A DNA stretch of 64,000 bases from contig WASQ01000143.1 of the NCBI GenBank assembly GCA_009712185.1, positions 71,519 through 135,518 of the forward strand, written 5' to 3'. The notes under the pieces were generated by a model that saw nothing but the letters and a program-made list of their open reading frames with translations, was not told the DNA's origin and did no database searches. This DNA comes from Telmatospirillum sp. GTDB lineage: Bacteria; Pseudomonadota; Alphaproteobacteria; Rhodospirillales; Magnetospirillaceae. The position numbers and the translations under genes were made by a program. This document shows, piece by piece, positions 26,754 to 37,429 of this stretch. Every line of letters begins with the position of its first letter. The stretch's first letter is position 1.

Positions 26754-27284
26754 TCAGGTTTTTCCCGACAAGACTTCTTCGATTTTCTTTTGTACCGGAC
26801 AATCAGGTCTATGGGCGCCCGGAAGAATTCCAATACTCATTAGGAATTCATTCACAACCTCTCCGCCAGTGAAGAGGAAAGTCCGTTTAAAAAGCTTTAC
26901 CCAATCCTCTTTCGACTGGCAGGACTGGGCGGCAAGCCACTGAGCGAAGGATCCGTGGATCTTGACCAGTTCCAGAAGCCGGCGGGCATTTTCTATGATG
27001 GCTGTAATCTTTCGCCGGTTCCGGATGATGCCGGCATCGGACATCAGCCGCTCAATATCGGCCTCGCCATAGGCGGCAACCTGTCCCGGGGCAAAACCCC
27101 CGAAGGCAGCGCAAATAGCCTCACGCTTTTTAAGGACGATCAACCAGGACAAGCCTGCCTGGAAGATCTCGAGACAGAGCCGTTCGAACAGCTCGGCGTC
27201 CCCGGTAAGGGGAAAGCCATATTCCCGATCATGATAGGGACCATGGATCGGATGTCCGGGAGCGACGTCGCAATAGGAACTCAT
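26754..27284 (-). CDS. tag: DNA-3-methyladenine glycosylase I
   Basis: Tag removes 3-methyladenine from alkylated DNA, starting base excision repair. With the ATG at 27284 (GGAGGTG 7 nt upstream) it has 176 residues. A longer frame from 27404 adds 40 unrelated residues and is rejected. HDREYGFPLTG and LCLEIFQAGLSWLIVLKKRE match the family, as does RNRRKITAIIENARR. The zinc site residues are Cys5 with a His nearby, and the C-terminal AHRPDC pair. It precedes the terminator hairpin at 26699. Probably constitutive. Confidence 0.9.
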   Translation of the reverse strand: MSSYCDVAPGHPIHGPYHDREYGFPLTGDAELFERLCLEIFQAGLSWLIVLKKREAICAAFGGFAPGQVAAYGEADIERLMSDAGIIRNRRKITAIIENARRLLELVKIHGSFAQWLAAQSCQSKEDWVKLFKRTFLFTGGEVVNEFLMSIGILPGAHRPDCPVQKKIEEVLSGKT

Positions 27285-27322
27285 CGGCACCTCCTCTCGA
27301 GGTGATGGAGATCTGGTTTTGA

Positions 27323-28126
27323 TCAGTGTCCCGGCTTCCGGGCCCGCGTTGCCAGGAACGTGGGCAGGAACCGGTCGATCACGAAACGGGGCGACGGTTG
27401 CCAATCCTCCAGAAAACCGTCGATGACAAATCCCTGTGCCAGTTGTCCGCCGATCAGATCGGTCAGGGAATGGCCGAAAACCAGAGCTTCTCCCCGCCCC
27501 CTCTTCGCCTCAAGCCTGTCGGGCGGCAGATCCCGGATATCGGCATAAGGAATGGGATAGAGCGGACGGATCAGTCCATCGGCCGCCAGAGCCGGATCAC
27601 GATCGCCGACAAAGACGACAGGATTGTAGAAGCTTGCCAGAAGATGGCCTCCCGGCACCAGAACCCGATGACAGCCCCGCCAGACGGGCGTCACGTCCGG
27701 AACATAAAGATTGGAAATGGGATGGAACACAATGTCGAAAGAACCATCGTCGAACATCCGGAGATCGCGCATGTCGCCCCGGACAGTGCGCAAAGACAGA
27801 CCGTCGCGCGCCGCGACCATGCGGTCCTGCGCCAGTTGCCCGTCCGCGATATCGAACACGGTCACATCGGCGCCGGCAGCCGCCAGAACCGGAGCCTGCT
27901 GACCGCCCGCCGATGCCAGGCAGAGAATTCGCCGGCCGCGAACGTCGCCCAGCCACTCCGCCGGCAGGGGACGAGGGGTGAGACGGACACTCCAGCGGCC
28001 CTGCCGCGCCTCTGAAATGACGTCCGGATCGACCGGGCGGGACCATTCGCAGTCCTGTAAGGCCTGCTTTTCCCAGGCTTCGCGGTTGTGGGACAGCCAG
28101 CCGTCGTTGTCGGGGGAAGGTGTCAT
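27323..28126 (-). CDS. Class I SAM-dependent methyltransferase
   Basis: 267 residues from the ATG at 28126; an upstream in-frame ATG at 28159 would add 11 residues. Motif I, RILCLASAGGQQAPVLAAAG, is near residue 70, followed by VTVFDIADGQLAQDR for the adenosine-binding acidic loop and FDIVFHPISNLYVPDV for the region before the substrate site. The substrate is not evident; small-molecule or ubiquinone-like methyltransferases share this arrangement. It is 38 nt upstream of the tag start on the same strand. Insertion of this gene and tag between mce and proS is not part of the common order. Confidence 0.82.
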   Translation of the reverse strand: MTPSPDNDGWLSHNREAWEKQALQDCEWSRPVDPDVISEARQGRWSVRLTPRPLPAEWLGDVRGRRILCLASAGGQQAPVLAAAGADVTVFDIADGQLAQDRMVAARDGLSLRTVRGDMRDLRMFDDGSFDIVFHPISNLYVPDVTPVWRGCHRVLVPGGHLLASFYNPVVFVGDRDPALAADGLIRPLYPIPYADIRDLPPDRLEAKRGRGEALVFGHSLTDLIGGQLAQGFVIDGFLEDWQPSPRFVIDRFLPTFLATRARKPGH

Positions 28127-28223
28127 GCGGCGAACTCCGGCAGGGGATCGGGGCCGCAATGTCTAACAGGAAATCAGAGGTGCCCCAAGCGCCTTGCCGG
28201 GGACGTCCAGACATCCTGACCCG

Positions 28224-28289
28224 GGGGAACGGGCGTTCCCCGTCACCGCACCCTGTCATTCCCGGAACGGGAGATCATGACCGGGTGCG
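28224..28289. repeat. Paired intergenic palindromes (REP-like)
   Basis: Two hairpins lie side by side in the 227-nt mce-methyltransferase gap. The first is GGGGAACG-GG-CGTTCCCC (28224-28241). The second has outer arms CGCACCC/GGGTGCG (28247-28253, 28283-28289) and inner TCATTCCCG paired with CGGGA and ATGA around a GAA loop. The core TGTCATTCCCGGAACGGGA resembles the abundant GTCATTCCCGC-type palindromes of many proteobacteria. Confidence 0.5.
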
Positions 28290-28353
28290 CCTTTCCCTGG
28301 GGGAGGTCCGGCCCATCCCGGAGGATGGGAAACGCGAACCTCCCACCCCGGGA

Positions 28354-28758
28354 TTACGCCTGTTCCAGTTCGACCAGCGTCCCCATGAAGTCTTTCGGGT
28401 GCAGGAACAGAACCGGCTTCTCATGGGCGCCGATCTTCGGCTCTCCATTGCCCAGAACGCGGGCACCTTCCGCCTTCAGCTTGTCGCGCGCGGCCAGGAT
28501 GTCGGCGACCTCGTAACAGACATGGTGAATGCCGCCGGACGGATTCTTGTCGAGGAAGCCCTGGATCGGCGAGTTCTCGCCAAAGGGATGCAGCAGTTCC
28601 ACCTTGGTGTTGTCGAGAAGCACGAAAACCACGGTCACGCCATGGGCCGGAAGCGACTGCGGCGCGGACACCTTGGCGCCGAGAACGTCGCGATAGGTCC
28701 TGGTCGCGGCGTCGAGGTCGGGAACGACGATGGCGACATGGTTGAGTTTACCGATCAT
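28354..28758 (-). CDS. mce: Methylmalonyl-CoA epimerase
   Basis: Converts (2S)- to (2R)-methylmalonyl-CoA in propionyl-CoA use. It has 134 residues from the ATG at 28758 and a vicinal-oxygen-chelate fold of two similar halves: MIGKLNHVAIVVPDLDAA at the start and GGIHHVCYEVADILAARDKL in the middle. Metal ligands are the His in LNHVAI, the His in IHHVCY and the Glu in GTLVELEQ. An extension to 28803 is unsupported. It follows rnj after a long gap. The mutase is not in the window. Confidence 0.9.
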   Translation of the reverse strand: MIGKLNHVAIVVPDLDAATRTYRDVLGAKVSAPQSLPAHGVTVVFVLLDNTKVELLHPFGENSPIQGFLDKNPSGGIHHVCYEVADILAARDKLKAEGARVLGNGEPKIGAHEKPVLFLHPKDFMGTLVELEQA

Positions 28759-28916
28759 GGGACTGGGTCTCCCCTCCTTGGAAAATGACGCCCTTTTATA
28801 CACTTAAAAAAAATATGGTTATAGTCCCTTTTCTGCGATGGCAGCCCCGGCGCAAACGCCGGGCCCGACGGGGCCGGGCGGCGGGACATCCACGCAGACG
28901 CGCGGGCCATGGCCTG

Positions 28917-28945
28917 CCGTCCCATTCGGGGCTGGAATGGGGCGG
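28917..28945. repeat. Eleven-bp palindrome in the mce-rnj gap
   Basis: CCGTCCCATTC (28917-28927) pairs with GAATGGGGCGG (28935-28945) with one wobble. It belongs to the 387-nt non-coding stretch 28759-29145, which otherwise holds a GC-rich left part, an AT-rich run near 28790-28825 that may contain the mce promoter, and no convincing gene. Confidence 0.5.
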
Positions 28946-29137
28946 GATGCATGCCGCGACGGGGAATGAGAAAATCGCGTAGCGATGGCGTCCGCCGTGG
29001 CCGGGGGGTCTGCTGATCAATCGGCGTATCAACGGCCCCTTAAGCCCAAGCGGCATTTGAGCATTGAAAAAGCAGTACTTTTTCGCTCGCGAAGAGTCCC
29101 GTGCCCTGGCCTCTTCTGAATGAGTCAGTGCGCGACC

Positions 29138-29158
29138 GGTCCGGATCAGATCCGGACC
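29138..29158. repeat. Perfect palindrome across the rnj stop codon
   Basis: Arms GGTCCGGATC and GATCCGGACC flank a single A. The rnj TGA stop (29148-29146) is at the centre. In RNA this gives a stable hairpin that forms only after or across the stop codon, with no U-tract after it. Confidence 0.7.
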
Positions 29159-30804
29159 AGATGCACCTCGGTCACCGGCTTTTTGCCGTGACTCTGCTTC
29201 AGATGCCGGCGCAGCGCGAGACGCGCGGTCTCCTTGACCAGATCGTCGCTTTGCCGCGCAATCCGGGAAAGCTCGTCCAACGCGTCGCGGACGGCGTCGA
29301 CCACCGCCTCATGCTGTTCGGACTCCTGGCCGGCATCGAGCAGCCCTTGCGCCGACACCTGCGGATCCCCCACCAGATTGCCGACACGGTCGAGGACGAC
29401 CGTCACCACGGCGCTGCCGTTATAGACCATGCGGTGACGGTCCCGCATGATCGCCGAGTCCATGCTGACCAGTCTTGTCCCGTCCACGGCAAGGCGCCCG
29501 GTGGACACGATATCGACCACCTCCGGCTCGCCGGGTGCCAGCTTCAGGATCTCCCCGTCCTCCAGGATGACGCTGCGGCCGACACCGCAGGCGCCGGCCA
29601 GTTTCGCGTGTTCCTGCAGATGGCGCTGTTCGCCGTGCACCGGAACCGACACCGCCGGCCGCACGAGTTGATAAAGCCGTGTCATTTCCCCGCGGCCCGG
29701 ATGGCCGGACACATGGACGAAATGATCTTTTTCCGTGATGACCCCGACACCCTGCCGGATCAACCGGTTCTGGAGCCGGAAAATGGACTTCTCGTTTCCG
29801 GGAATGATGCGCGAGGAGAACACCACCACGTCCCCCTTTCCCAACGTCACATGGGGATGGGAACCGTCGGCGATCCGCGCCAATGCGGCGCGGGGCTCTC
29901 CCTGGCTGCCGGTGCAGATGTAGACGACCTTGTCCTCGGGCAGATAAGCGGCATCATGTTCGTCAAGGAAGGTCGGCACGCCCACCAGATAGCCGTTCTC
30001 GCGCGCCGCCTTGTCGATCCGCCAGAGGGATCGCCCGACCAGCGCGACATGCCGGTCATGACGGGCGGCGGCAACGGCAATCGATTCGACCCGCGCCACA
30101 TTGGTTGCGAAACAGGCGACCGCGATGCGGCCCCGGAATTGCCCGAACAGCTCGGCCAGGCTCTCCCTGACATCCGCCTCGGACCCTGACGTGCCGTCTT
30201 TGAAGACATTCGTCGAGTCCCCGACAATCGCCAGGACACCCTCGTCCCCCAGTTCTTTCAGGCGGCCCACGTCGGCGGGATTTCCGATCAGCGGTTTCGG
30301 ATCGAACTTCCAATCGCCCGTATGCAGGACCGTGCCCAGCGGCGTCCGGATGGCAAGAGAGTTCGGCTCGGGAATGGAATGGGTCTGGGTGATGAACTCG
30401 ATATCGAACGGACCGATGGTGACACGTCCGCCAAGAGGCACCACATGCAGGGGAACCTCGGCCTCAAGATTGGCCTCGGCCAGCTTTCCTGTCAGAAGAG
30501 TGGCGGCAAACGGCGTCGCATAGACGGGACAGCGCAGCCGGTCCCACAGATGGGCCACCGCGCCCAGATGGTCCTCGTGGGCGTGAGTGAGGACGATTGC
30601 CAGAAGATCGTCGCGCCGCTCGGCGATGAAGGAGGGGTCGGGCATGAAAACGTCGATGCCGGGGAGGCTGTCGTCCCCGAAAGAGACCCCCAGGTCCACG
30701 ATCAGCCATTTGCCCTGACACCGGTAAAGGTTCAGGTTCATTCCAATCTCTCCCGTCCCGCCCAGGGGAAGAAAGAGCAATTCGTCAGTGTTCTCTTTGT
30801 TCAT
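29146..30804 (-). CDS. rnj: Ribonuclease J
   Basis: A metallo-beta-lactamase/beta-CASP ribonuclease with 5'-to-3' exonuclease and endonuclease activity, used in rRNA maturation and mRNA decay in alphaproteobacteria. It has 552 residues. The zinc motif [10 protein letters not shown] is near residue 80, a second metal His lies in [10 protein letters not shown], and the beta-CASP insert follows ([18 protein letters not shown]). [11 protein letters not shown] is the beta-CASP-linked motif near residue 380. The ATG at 30804 overlaps the coaX stop (ATGA). The stop is inside a perfect palindrome. Confidence 0.95.
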   Translation of the reverse strand: MNKENTDELLFLPLGGTGEIGMNLNLYRCQGKWLIVDLGVSFGDDSLPGIDVFMPDPSFIAERRDDLLAIVLTHAHEDHLGAVAHLWDRLRCPVYATPFAATLLTGKLAEANLEAEVPLHVVPLGGRVTIGPFDIEFITQTHSIPEPNSLAIRTPLGTVLHTGDWKFDPKPLIGNPADVGRLKELGDEGVLAIVGDSTNVFKDGTSGSEADVRESLAELFGQFRGRIAVACFATNVARVESIAVAAARHDRHVALVGRSLWRIDKAARENGYLVGVPTFLDEHDAAYLPEDKVVYICTGSQGEPRAALARIADGSHPHVTLGKGDVVVFSSRIIPGNEKSIFRLQNRLIRQGVGVITEKDHFVHVSGHPGRGEMTRLYQLVRPAVSVPVHGEQRHLQEHAKLAGACGVGRSVILEDGEILKLAPGEPEVVDIVSTGRLAVDGTRLVSMDSAIMRDRHRMVYNGSAVVTVVLDRVGNLVGDPQVSAQGLLDAGQESEQHEAVVDAVRDALDELSRIARQSDDLVKETARLALRRHLKQSHGKKPVTEVHLVRI

Positions 30805-31574
30805 GTAGGTCGATTCAAACGATAGATTTCCAAAAGCCCCCGCAGGGTCAGGTCGCGATCGAGATGCTGGATGACATCCGTGGCCTCGGAGAACAGCGGG
30901 GCAAGGCCTCCGGTGGCAACCACCGTCATCGGCACTCCGAATTCGCCCTCGATCCGCTTCACCAACCCCTCGATCAACCCGATATAGCCCCAGTAGACCC
31001 CGGACCGCATGGCCGGAACCGTGGATTTGCCGATAACGCTTTTGGGCCGGCCGATGGCGACCCGCGGCAATTTCGCGGCGGCCATATGCAGCGCTTCCAG
31101 CGACAGATTGATCCCGGGCGCGATCACGCCGCCACAGTAATTTCCCTGCCCGTCGACCACATCGAAGGTGGTGGCGGTACCGAAATCGATGACAATCAGC
31201 GGGCCGGCATACCGTTTCTGCGCGGCGACCGCATTCACCAGCCGGTCTGCGCCGACCTCGTCAGGTCGGTCCATCAGGACACCGATGCCAAGCTGCACGC
31301 CGGCGTCGCCGACCACCAGGGCTTCACGTCCGAAATACCGCCGGCAGAGCTGCTTCAGCGCGAACAGCATGGCCGGGACGACCGAGGCGATGATACAGGC
31401 CTCGACATCCTGCGGACTGATCCGTTCCATCGCGAGCAACTGGCTGAGCCAGACGCCGAATTCATCCGCGGTGCGGTTCGTATCGGTCGACGATCGCCAT
31501 TCCCCCCGGATCCGATCACCGTCGAACAGCGCGAAAACGATATTGGTATTCCCCGAATCGATGACCAGCAGCAT
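30801..31574 (-). CDS. coaX: Type III pantothenate kinase
   Basis: Phosphorylates pantothenate in the first step of CoA synthesis; type III enzymes use a monovalent cation and are not inhibited by CoA. It has 257 residues from the ATG at 31574 ([20 protein letters not shown]). A start at 31604 would add ten residues. The ASKHA-fold motifs are DSGNTN (phosphate 1), [14 protein letters not shown] near residue 100 (substrate), and [11 protein letters not shown] near residue 125 (phosphate 2). It sits between birA and rnj in the conserved order after nuoN. Confidence 0.94.
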   Translation of the reverse strand: MLLVIDSGNTNIVFALFDGDRIRGEWRSSTDTNRTADEFGVWLSQLLAMERISPQDVEACIIASVVPAMLFALKQLCRRYFGREALVVGDAGVQLGIGVLMDRPDEVGADRLVNAVAAQKRYAGPLIVIDFGTATTFDVVDGQGNYCGGVIAPGINLSLEALHMAAAKLPRVAIGRPKSVIGKSTVPAMRSGVYWGYIGLIEGLVKRIEGEFGVPMTVVATGGLAPLFSEATDVIQHLDRDLTLRGLLEIYRLNRPT

Positions 31575-31783
31575 CCCCGCAGTCCCGTATACAATGGATC
31601 GCAAGAAAACAGAAATCGCCGCGTCCTGCCAAAGGCCAACCGGCGGAAGGCCGGCATACTAGTGCGCGATCGGTTCGGACGGAAGCAGAAACGCCGGCCC
31701 GTCTCGCGGCGGCCGCGACCGTGGTCCCCGACGAGGAGCCCGGTGATGGCGGACCGGCCGGGCCCACCCCCCGCACCCCGGGG

Positions 31784-32521
31784 TCAGCGGGCTCCGGGAA
31801 AGAACACGTCACCCGCCAGGATCCTGCGGACGGTTCCGTCCGGCAAACCCAGCAGCAGAGCCCCCTGGGCGTCAAGACCGGTAAATGTTCCGTCGAGGGC
31901 CGTCTCGTCGGCCAGACGCACCGTCACCGGTCCGCCGACACCGGCGGCACCGGCCAGCCATGCCTCGCGAACCGGGGCAAATCCCTCCTGGCGCCAGCGC
32001 CCGTACCAGGTTCCCAGATGCTCCGCCAGCGCGGCCAGCACATCGAACGGAGCGGCTCCGCTGCCAAGCTGGCGCAGGCAGGCGGTGGGATAGAGCCCGG
32101 GCTCCGGCGCGACCGCGATGTTCACGCCGATCCCGAGAATGATCCAGGGCTCCGCCAGTTCCATCAACATGCCGACCATCTTGCGTCCCTGGCAAAGGAC
32201 GTCGTTCGGCCATTTGGCCTGGAAGGAGGCCGACGGCACCAGCCCGGCCAGCGCCTCGCGAACCGCGACGGCCGCGACGAAGGACAGTTGGGGGGCGTCC
32301 GCCAGGGACGGCCCCGGGTCCAACAGAAACGAACAATGGAGGTTGCCTTCGACCGAAACCCACTGACGCCCGCGGCGCCCCCGCCCCGCGGATTGCCGGC
32401 CGGCCCAGACCACCGTGCCATGGCCGGCGCCCTTGCCGGCCTGCCGACGAAGTTCGTCATTGGTACTGTCGGTCTGGTCCAGCGCGATCAGACGAAAAGG
32501 TTCGGCCAGTGTCTCCATCAT
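31784..32521 (-). CDS. birA: Biotin--[acetyl-CoA-carboxylase] ligase
   Basis: Attaches biotin to the carboxyl carrier protein. At 245 residues it is the monofunctional type with no N-terminal DNA-binding domain, so it is not expected to repress transcription. The ATP/biotin loop [12 protein letters not shown] is near residue 50, followed by [20 protein letters not shown] and GIGVNIAV. The ATG ATG start at 32521 overlaps the nuoN stop, so it is translated with the nuo operon. About 210 nt without a gene separate it from coaX. Confidence 0.94.
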   Translation of the reverse strand: MMETLAEPFRLIALDQTDSTNDELRRQAGKGAGHGTVVWAGRQSAGRGRRGRQWVSVEGNLHCSFLLDPGPSLADAPQLSFVAAVAVREALAGLVPSASFQAKWPNDVLCQGRKMVGMLMELAEPWIILGIGVNIAVAPEPGLYPTACLRQLGSGAAPFDVLAALAEHLGTWYGRWRQEGFAPVREAWLAGAAGVGGPVTVRLADETALDGTFTGLDAQGALLLGLPDGTVRRILAGDVFFPGAR

Positions 32522-33957
32522 CCACCAAACAGGGCCTGGGCGGCGGTCCCGGCGCTGGAGGTCAGGAAGGACGGCGCGAGGATGAAGCCGGCGACCAGGA
32601 TCGCATTGACAGCGGTGATCAGGCCGAGCCCCTTGCCGGTGCCGTGATCCAGAACCTCCACCGGTTCATCAAAATACATGATCTTGATGATGCGGAGGTA
32701 ATAGAACGCGCTCACCACGCTGGTCAACACGCCGATGATGGCCAGGGTGACATATCCCTTGTCCACGGCCGCCATGAAAACATAGAACTTGCCGAAAAAT
32801 CCGGCCAGCGGCGGGACCCCCGCCATGGACAACATGAACACCGCCAACGCCAGGGCCGGCATCGGGTGGGTTTTCGAGAACCCCGCCAGATCGTCGATTC
32901 CCTCCATCAGACGGCCCTTCTGGCGCATCATCAGGATGACGGCGAAGGTCCCGACATTCATGAAAAGGTAGATGGCGAGATAGATCAGCACACCCCGGAT
33001 GCCGACCTGATCGCCGACCGCCAGCCCGATCAGGGCGTAACCGACATGGCCGATGGAGCTGTAGGCCATCAGGCGCTTGATGTTGGTCTGGGCAATGGCG
33101 CCGAACGCGCCCAGGAACATCGACGCGACCGAAATGAAGACGACGACCTGGCTCCACTGATGTGTCAGTTCGCCGAACGGCCCCACCATGATCCGGATCA
33201 GGAGGGCAAAGGCGGCGATCTTGGGACCGGCGGCGAAAAAGGCGGTGACCGGCGTCGGCGCCCCCTCATAGACGTCGGGTGTCCACATATGGAAGGGAAC
33301 GGCCGAGATCTTGAACGCCAGTCCGGTCAGGACGAAGACGACGCCGACGATCACACCGACCGGCGCGCCATGCTGGAAGGAATGCGCCAGGGCATCGAAG
33401 CTGGTCGACCCGGCGAAGCCATAAATCAGGGTCGCGCCGTAAAGCAGCATGCCCGATGCCAGCGACCCCAGAACGAAATACTTCAGTCCGGCCTCAGTCG
33501 CACGGCCGCTGTCGCGCTGGTAGGCGGCCAGCACATAGAGAGCCAGACTCTGAAGCTCCAGCCCGAGATAGAGCGCGATCAGATTGTTGGCCGAGATCAT
33601 CAGCATCATGCCGAGCGTCGCGATCAGCACCAGCACGGGGAATTCGAACCGTCCGAGTTTTTCCCGCCCCAGCCAGTTGACCGCCATCGCAAGCGTGAAG
33701 CCCGAGGCGAGAAGGACCAGAAGCTTCGCGAACACCGAGAAGCCGTCGACCACAAACATGCCGGAGAAGGTCAGGGTCCGGCCGCCGGAAGCGGCCGGCA
33801 CCAGCAGACCGGCCAGCACCATGGCAACGATCGCCAGCGCCGAGATCCCCTGCGTGCTGTCGTCCTTGCGAAACACTCCCAGCAACAAAAGCGCAACAGC
33901 CGACAGGGCAATGAAGATCTCCGGCAGAGCCGGCGCGAAATTGGGCAATTCCGACAC
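32518..33957 (-). CDS. nuoN: NADH-quinone oxidoreductase subunit N
   Basis: An antiporter-like proton-pumping subunit of complex I in the inner membrane. It has 479 residues and 14 predicted helices. The start is GTG at 33957, giving [20 protein letters not shown], with GGGGAGGGG upstream; the frame stays open to 34029 but that part is Arg-rich and overlaps nuoM. A conserved Lys lies in SFAHS-like [18 protein letters not shown]. Its stop overlaps birA. Confidence 0.94.
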   Translation of the reverse strand: MSELPNFAPALPEIFIALSAVALLLLGVFRKDDSTQGISALAIVAMVLAGLLVPAASGGRTLTFSGMFVVDGFSVFAKLLVLLASGFTLAMAVNWLGREKLGRFEFPVLVLIATLGMMLMISANNLIALYLGLELQSLALYVLAAYQRDSGRATEAGLKYFVLGSLASGMLLYGATLIYGFAGSTSFDALAHSFQHGAPVGVIVGVVFVLTGLAFKISAVPFHMWTPDVYEGAPTPVTAFFAAGPKIAAFALLIRIMVGPFGELTHQWSQVVVFISVASMFLGAFGAIAQTNIKRLMAYSSIGHVGYALIGLAVGDQVGIRGVLIYLAIYLFMNVGTFAVILMMRQKGRLMEGIDDLAGFSKTHPMPALALAVFMLSMAGVPPLAGFFGKFYVFMAAVDKGYVTLAIIGVLTSVVSAFYYLRIIKIMYFDEPVEVLDHGTGKGLGLITAVNAILVAGFILAPSFLTSSAGTAAQALFGG

Positions 33958-33973
33958 GACAGTCCCCTCCCCG

Positions 33974-35488
33974 TCAGCGCTGCGCGACCGGCGCCGGAGC
34001 GGCGACCGTCTGGGCAAGCTGATAGTCATTGATCAGTTTCGCCACCGAGACATGCATGGGGCCCAGGAAGGACGACGGATAGACGCCCATCCAAAGCACG
34101 ACCACAATCAACGGAACGAATACCGCGATCTCACGCCGGCTGAGATCCAGGATCGACTTCAGGTCGTCCCGCACCAGCTTTCCGAAAATGACGCGGCGGT
34201 AAAGATACAGCATGTAGGCCGGCCCCAGGATCAGGCCGGTGGCGGCGAACAGGGCCACCCAACTGTTCACCTGGAAGATCCCCATCAGAACCAGGAACTC
34301 GCCGACGAATCCCGAGGTTCCGGGAAGTCCGACCGACGCCATGGTGAACAGCATGAACACCACAGCATAAGCGGGCATCCGGCTGACCAGACCGCCATAA
34401 CGGGCAATCTCGCGGGTGTGCATGCGGTCATAGACCACCCCGACGCACAGGAACAGGGCGCCGGACACCACACCGTGGGACAGCATCTGAAAGATCGCCC
34501 CCTCGACCCCCTGCACCTGGACAGAGAACACGCCGATCGTGACGAATCCCATATGTGCGACCGAGCTGTAAGCGATCAGCTTCTTCATGTCCTGCTGCAC
34601 CAGCGCCACCAGCGAGGTGTAGATGACGGCGATGACGGACAGGGTGAACACCATGGGCGCGAAATCATGGGAGGCGACGGGAAACATCGGCAGCGAGAAG
34701 CGCAGAAACCCGTACCCGCCCATCTTCAACAGGACGCCGGCCAGAATGACGGACCCGGCGGTGGGCGCCTCGACATGGGCGTCAGGCAACCATGTATGCA
34801 CCGGCCACATCGGCACCTTGACCGCGAAAGACGCGAAAAACGCCAGCCAAAGCCAGGTCTGAAGCGCGACCGGGAAGGAATGGGCGATCAGGACCTGAAT
34901 ATCGGTGGTGTGGGCGTCGAAATACATCGCCAGCACCGCCAGCAGCATCAGCACCGATCCCAGCAGCGTGTAGAGGAAGAATTTGAACGCCGCATAAACG
35001 CGCCGGGCACCGCCCCACACGCCGATGATGATGAACATCGGGATCAGCACGCCTTCGAAGAAGACGTAGAACAGCACCAGATCGAGGGCGCAGAACATGC
35101 CGACCATCATCGTCTCAAGGACCAGGAAGGCGATCATGTATTCCTTGACCCGGACCGTCACCGCCTCCCACGCGGAAAGGATGCAAAGCGGCGTGAGGAA
35201 GGTCGACAGCAGGACGAAGAACAGGGAAATCCCGTCCACGCCGACCTTGTAGGAGATGTCGAACCCGGGCAGCCAGGCCGCCTGATCGATCAACTGGAAG
35301 TCGGCGGTGGCCGGATTGAAGTTGGTCCAGACCAGCAGCGACACCAGAAAGGTGGCGACGCTGGTCAAAAGGGCGACATTGCGCGCGTTACGGGCGACAA
35401 CCGCGGCGTCGCCGCGGATGGCGAGAATGAAAACAGCGCCCAGCAACGGCAGGAAGGTCGTGATGGACAGCAAAGGCCAGTCAATCAT
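33974..35488 (-). CDS. nuoM: NADH-quinone oxidoreductase subunit M
   Basis: A second antiporter-like subunit of complex I, 504 residues, with about 14 helices. The helix-5 Glu is in [13 protein letters not shown] and the helix-7 Lys in [20 protein letters not shown]; both are the expected proton-path residues. The C-terminus ends in a short Ala/Pro-rich tail. The ATG is at 35488, 6 nt after nuoL. Confidence 0.95.
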   Translation of the reverse strand: MIDWPLLSITTFLPLLGAVFILAIRGDAAVVARNARNVALLTSVATFLVSLLVWTNFNPATADFQLIDQAAWLPGFDISYKVGVDGISLFFVLLSTFLTPLCILSAWEAVTVRVKEYMIAFLVLETMMVGMFCALDLVLFYVFFEGVLIPMFIIIGVWGGARRVYAAFKFFLYTLLGSVLMLLAVLAMYFDAHTTDIQVLIAHSFPVALQTWLWLAFFASFAVKVPMWPVHTWLPDAHVEAPTAGSVILAGVLLKMGGYGFLRFSLPMFPVASHDFAPMVFTLSVIAVIYTSLVALVQQDMKKLIAYSSVAHMGFVTIGVFSVQVQGVEGAIFQMLSHGVVSGALFLCVGVVYDRMHTREIARYGGLVSRMPAYAVVFMLFTMASVGLPGTSGFVGEFLVLMGIFQVNSWVALFAATGLILGPAYMLYLYRRVIFGKLVRDDLKSILDLSRREIAVFVPLIVVVLWMGVYPSSFLGPMHVSVAKLINDYQLAQTVAAPAPVAQR

Positions 35489-35494
35489 GTTCCA

Positions 35495-37423
35495 TCACCC
35501 CACTTTGACGACATACCAGGTCACGAAGCCCGCAACCCCGATCAACATGGCAAAGGCATAGTGATAGAGATATCCGCTCTGAAGCGCCGAGACCCGCCGG
35601 GCAATATCCCGCGTCGCCTGCGCCAGACCGTCGGGACCGCATCCGTCGATGACGGCGCCATCGCCCCCCTTCCACAGGCCATTGCCCAGCCAGAAGGCGC
35701 TTTTGACGAACAGCAGATCGTAAAGCTCGTCGAAGTACCATTTGTTCAGCAGGAAGCGGTGCAGGCCGCTGAAGTGACGCGCCAGGAAGCGCGGCAGAGA
35801 CGGCGCGAACAGATACATCAGATAGGCAAGCGCTATACCGGCAACGGCCACGATCGTCGGCAGCAGGCTGATCGCGGTCGGGACGTGATGGGCATTATGC
35901 AAGGCCTCGTGGTCATCCAGCAGGAGGATGGCCTTGCTCCAGAACCGTCCCATCCCCTCGCCGATGAAATCCTCGTGACCGACATAACCCGCGAAGATGG
36001 CTCCCGCCGCCAGCACCATCAGGGGCACCGTCATCACCGCGGGTGATTCATGGACATGCGCCATCACATGTTCGTCGGCGCGCGGCTTGCCATGGAACGT
36101 CAGCAGCAGCAGACGCCAGGAATAGAACGCCGTCAGGAACGCGGCGCCGACGCCCAGCACATAGACAAACTGTCCGATGGGCGTTCCGGCCCCCCAGGCC
36201 GCCTCCAGGATCGTGTCCTTGGACCAGTAGCCGGAGAAGGGCGGGATCCCCGCCAGCGCGATGCTGCCGATATACATCAGCACGCAGGTCAGCGGGATGC
36301 GCCTGGCGATGCCCCCCATGCGCCGGATGTCCTGTTCGTCGGACATGGCATGGATCACCGAACCGGCGCCGAGGAACAGAAGCGCCTTGAAGAAGGCGTG
36401 GGTGAACAGATGGAACACGCCCGCCTGATAAGCCGAGACACCGATCGCGAAGAACATGTAGCCGAGCTGCGAACAGGTCGAATAGGCGATGATCCGCTTG
36501 ATGTCGTTCTGCACGCAGCCGACCGTGGCCGCGAAAAACGCCGTCAGGCCGCCGACGACCGCGACCACATTGAGCGCGGTCTGCGAATATTCGAACAGGG
36601 GCGACATGCGGGCGACCATGAACACGCCGGCCGTCACCATGGTCGCGGCATGGATCAGGGCGGACACCGGCGTCGGGCCCTCCATGGCATCGGGCAGCCA
36701 TGTATGAAGGCCAAGCTGGGCCGACTTGCCCATGGCCCCCACGAACAGCAGAAGGCAGCAGATCGTGATGGCATGCGCATCGAGGCCGAACAGATGGATC
36801 TGGGCGCCGGCCTTGGCGGGCACGGCGGCAAAGATCGGATCGAAATTGACCGATCCGAACAGCACATAGACGCCGAAGATTCCGAGGATGAAGCCGAAGT
36901 CCCCGACGCGGTTGACCACGAAGGCCTTGATCGCCGCCGCACAGGCCGACGGCTTCTCATACCAGAACCCGATCAGCAGATAGGAAGCGACGCCGACCCC
37001 CTCCCAGCCGAAGAAGAGCTGGACCAGATTGTCCGACGTCACCAGCATCAGCATGGCGAAGGTGAACAGCGACAGGTAGCTCTGAAAGCGGGGAACCGAG
37101 GGATCGTGGTGCATATATCCGATCGAATAGACATGCACCATGAACGAGACCCAGTTGACCACCAGCAGCATCACCGCGGTCAGACTGTCGAACCGGAGCG
37201 CCCAGTCCTCCGAGGCGCCGCCCGACGATATCCAGGTCAGAAGGTCCACGGTCACGCCATGCCCGTTCAGCACCACATCGATGAAGACTGGCACCGACAG
37301 CAATGCGGACAGGCCGACCGCCGCGCAGGTGACGAACTGCGCGCCGCGGTCGCCGATGACGCGACCGAACAAACCGGCGATGACGGACGCCAGCAGCGGC
37401 AGGAAGACGATGGCTGTGTACAT
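35495..37423 (-). CDS. nuoL: NADH-quinone oxidoreductase subunit L
   Basis: The distal antiporter-like subunit of complex I, 642 residues, with the C-terminal amphipathic lateral helix region that spans NuoM and NuoN. The conserved HTWLPDAMEGPTPVSALIHA and MGKSAQLGLHTW segments hold the helix-7/8 Lys and His residues. The N-terminal helix is MYTAIVFLPLLASVIAG. The ATG is at 37423, 6 nt after nuoK. Confidence 0.95.
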   Translation of the reverse strand: MYTAIVFLPLLASVIAGLFGRVIGDRGAQFVTCAAVGLSALLSVPVFIDVVLNGHGVTVDLLTWISSGGASEDWALRFDSLTAVMLLVVNWVSFMVHVYSIGYMHHDPSVPRFQSYLSLFTFAMLMLVTSDNLVQLFFGWEGVGVASYLLIGFWYEKPSACAAAIKAFVVNRVGDFGFILGIFGVYVLFGSVNFDPIFAAVPAKAGAQIHLFGLDAHAITICCLLLFVGAMGKSAQLGLHTWLPDAMEGPTPVSALIHAATMVTAGVFMVARMSPLFEYSQTALNVVAVVGGLTAFFAATVGCVQNDIKRIIAYSTCSQLGYMFFAIGVSAYQAGVFHLFTHAFFKALLFLGAGSVIHAMSDEQDIRRMGGIARRIPLTCVLMYIGSIALAGIPPFSGYWSKDTILEAAWGAGTPIGQFVYVLGVGAAFLTAFYSWRLLLLTFHGKPRADEHVMAHVHESPAVMTVPLMVLAAGAIFAGYVGHEDFIGEGMGRFWSKAILLLDDHEALHNAHHVPTAISLLPTIVAVAGIALAYLMYLFAPSLPRFLARHFSGLHRFLLNKWYFDELYDLLFVKSAFWLGNGLWKGGDGAVIDGCGPDGLAQATRDIARRVSALQSGYLYHYAFAMLIGVAGFVTWYVVKVG

Positions 37424-37429
37424 TCCCGC

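Noticed and set aside
26462-26833. Leftward 123-codon frame across the tag 3' end
   Set aside because: It overlaps tag and runs through both hairpins; the product is low-complexity and lacks motifs.
28785-28982. Rightward 65-codon frame in the mce-rnj gap
   Set aside because: The product is mostly Arg/Gly from a palindrome-rich stretch, with no ribosome binding site.
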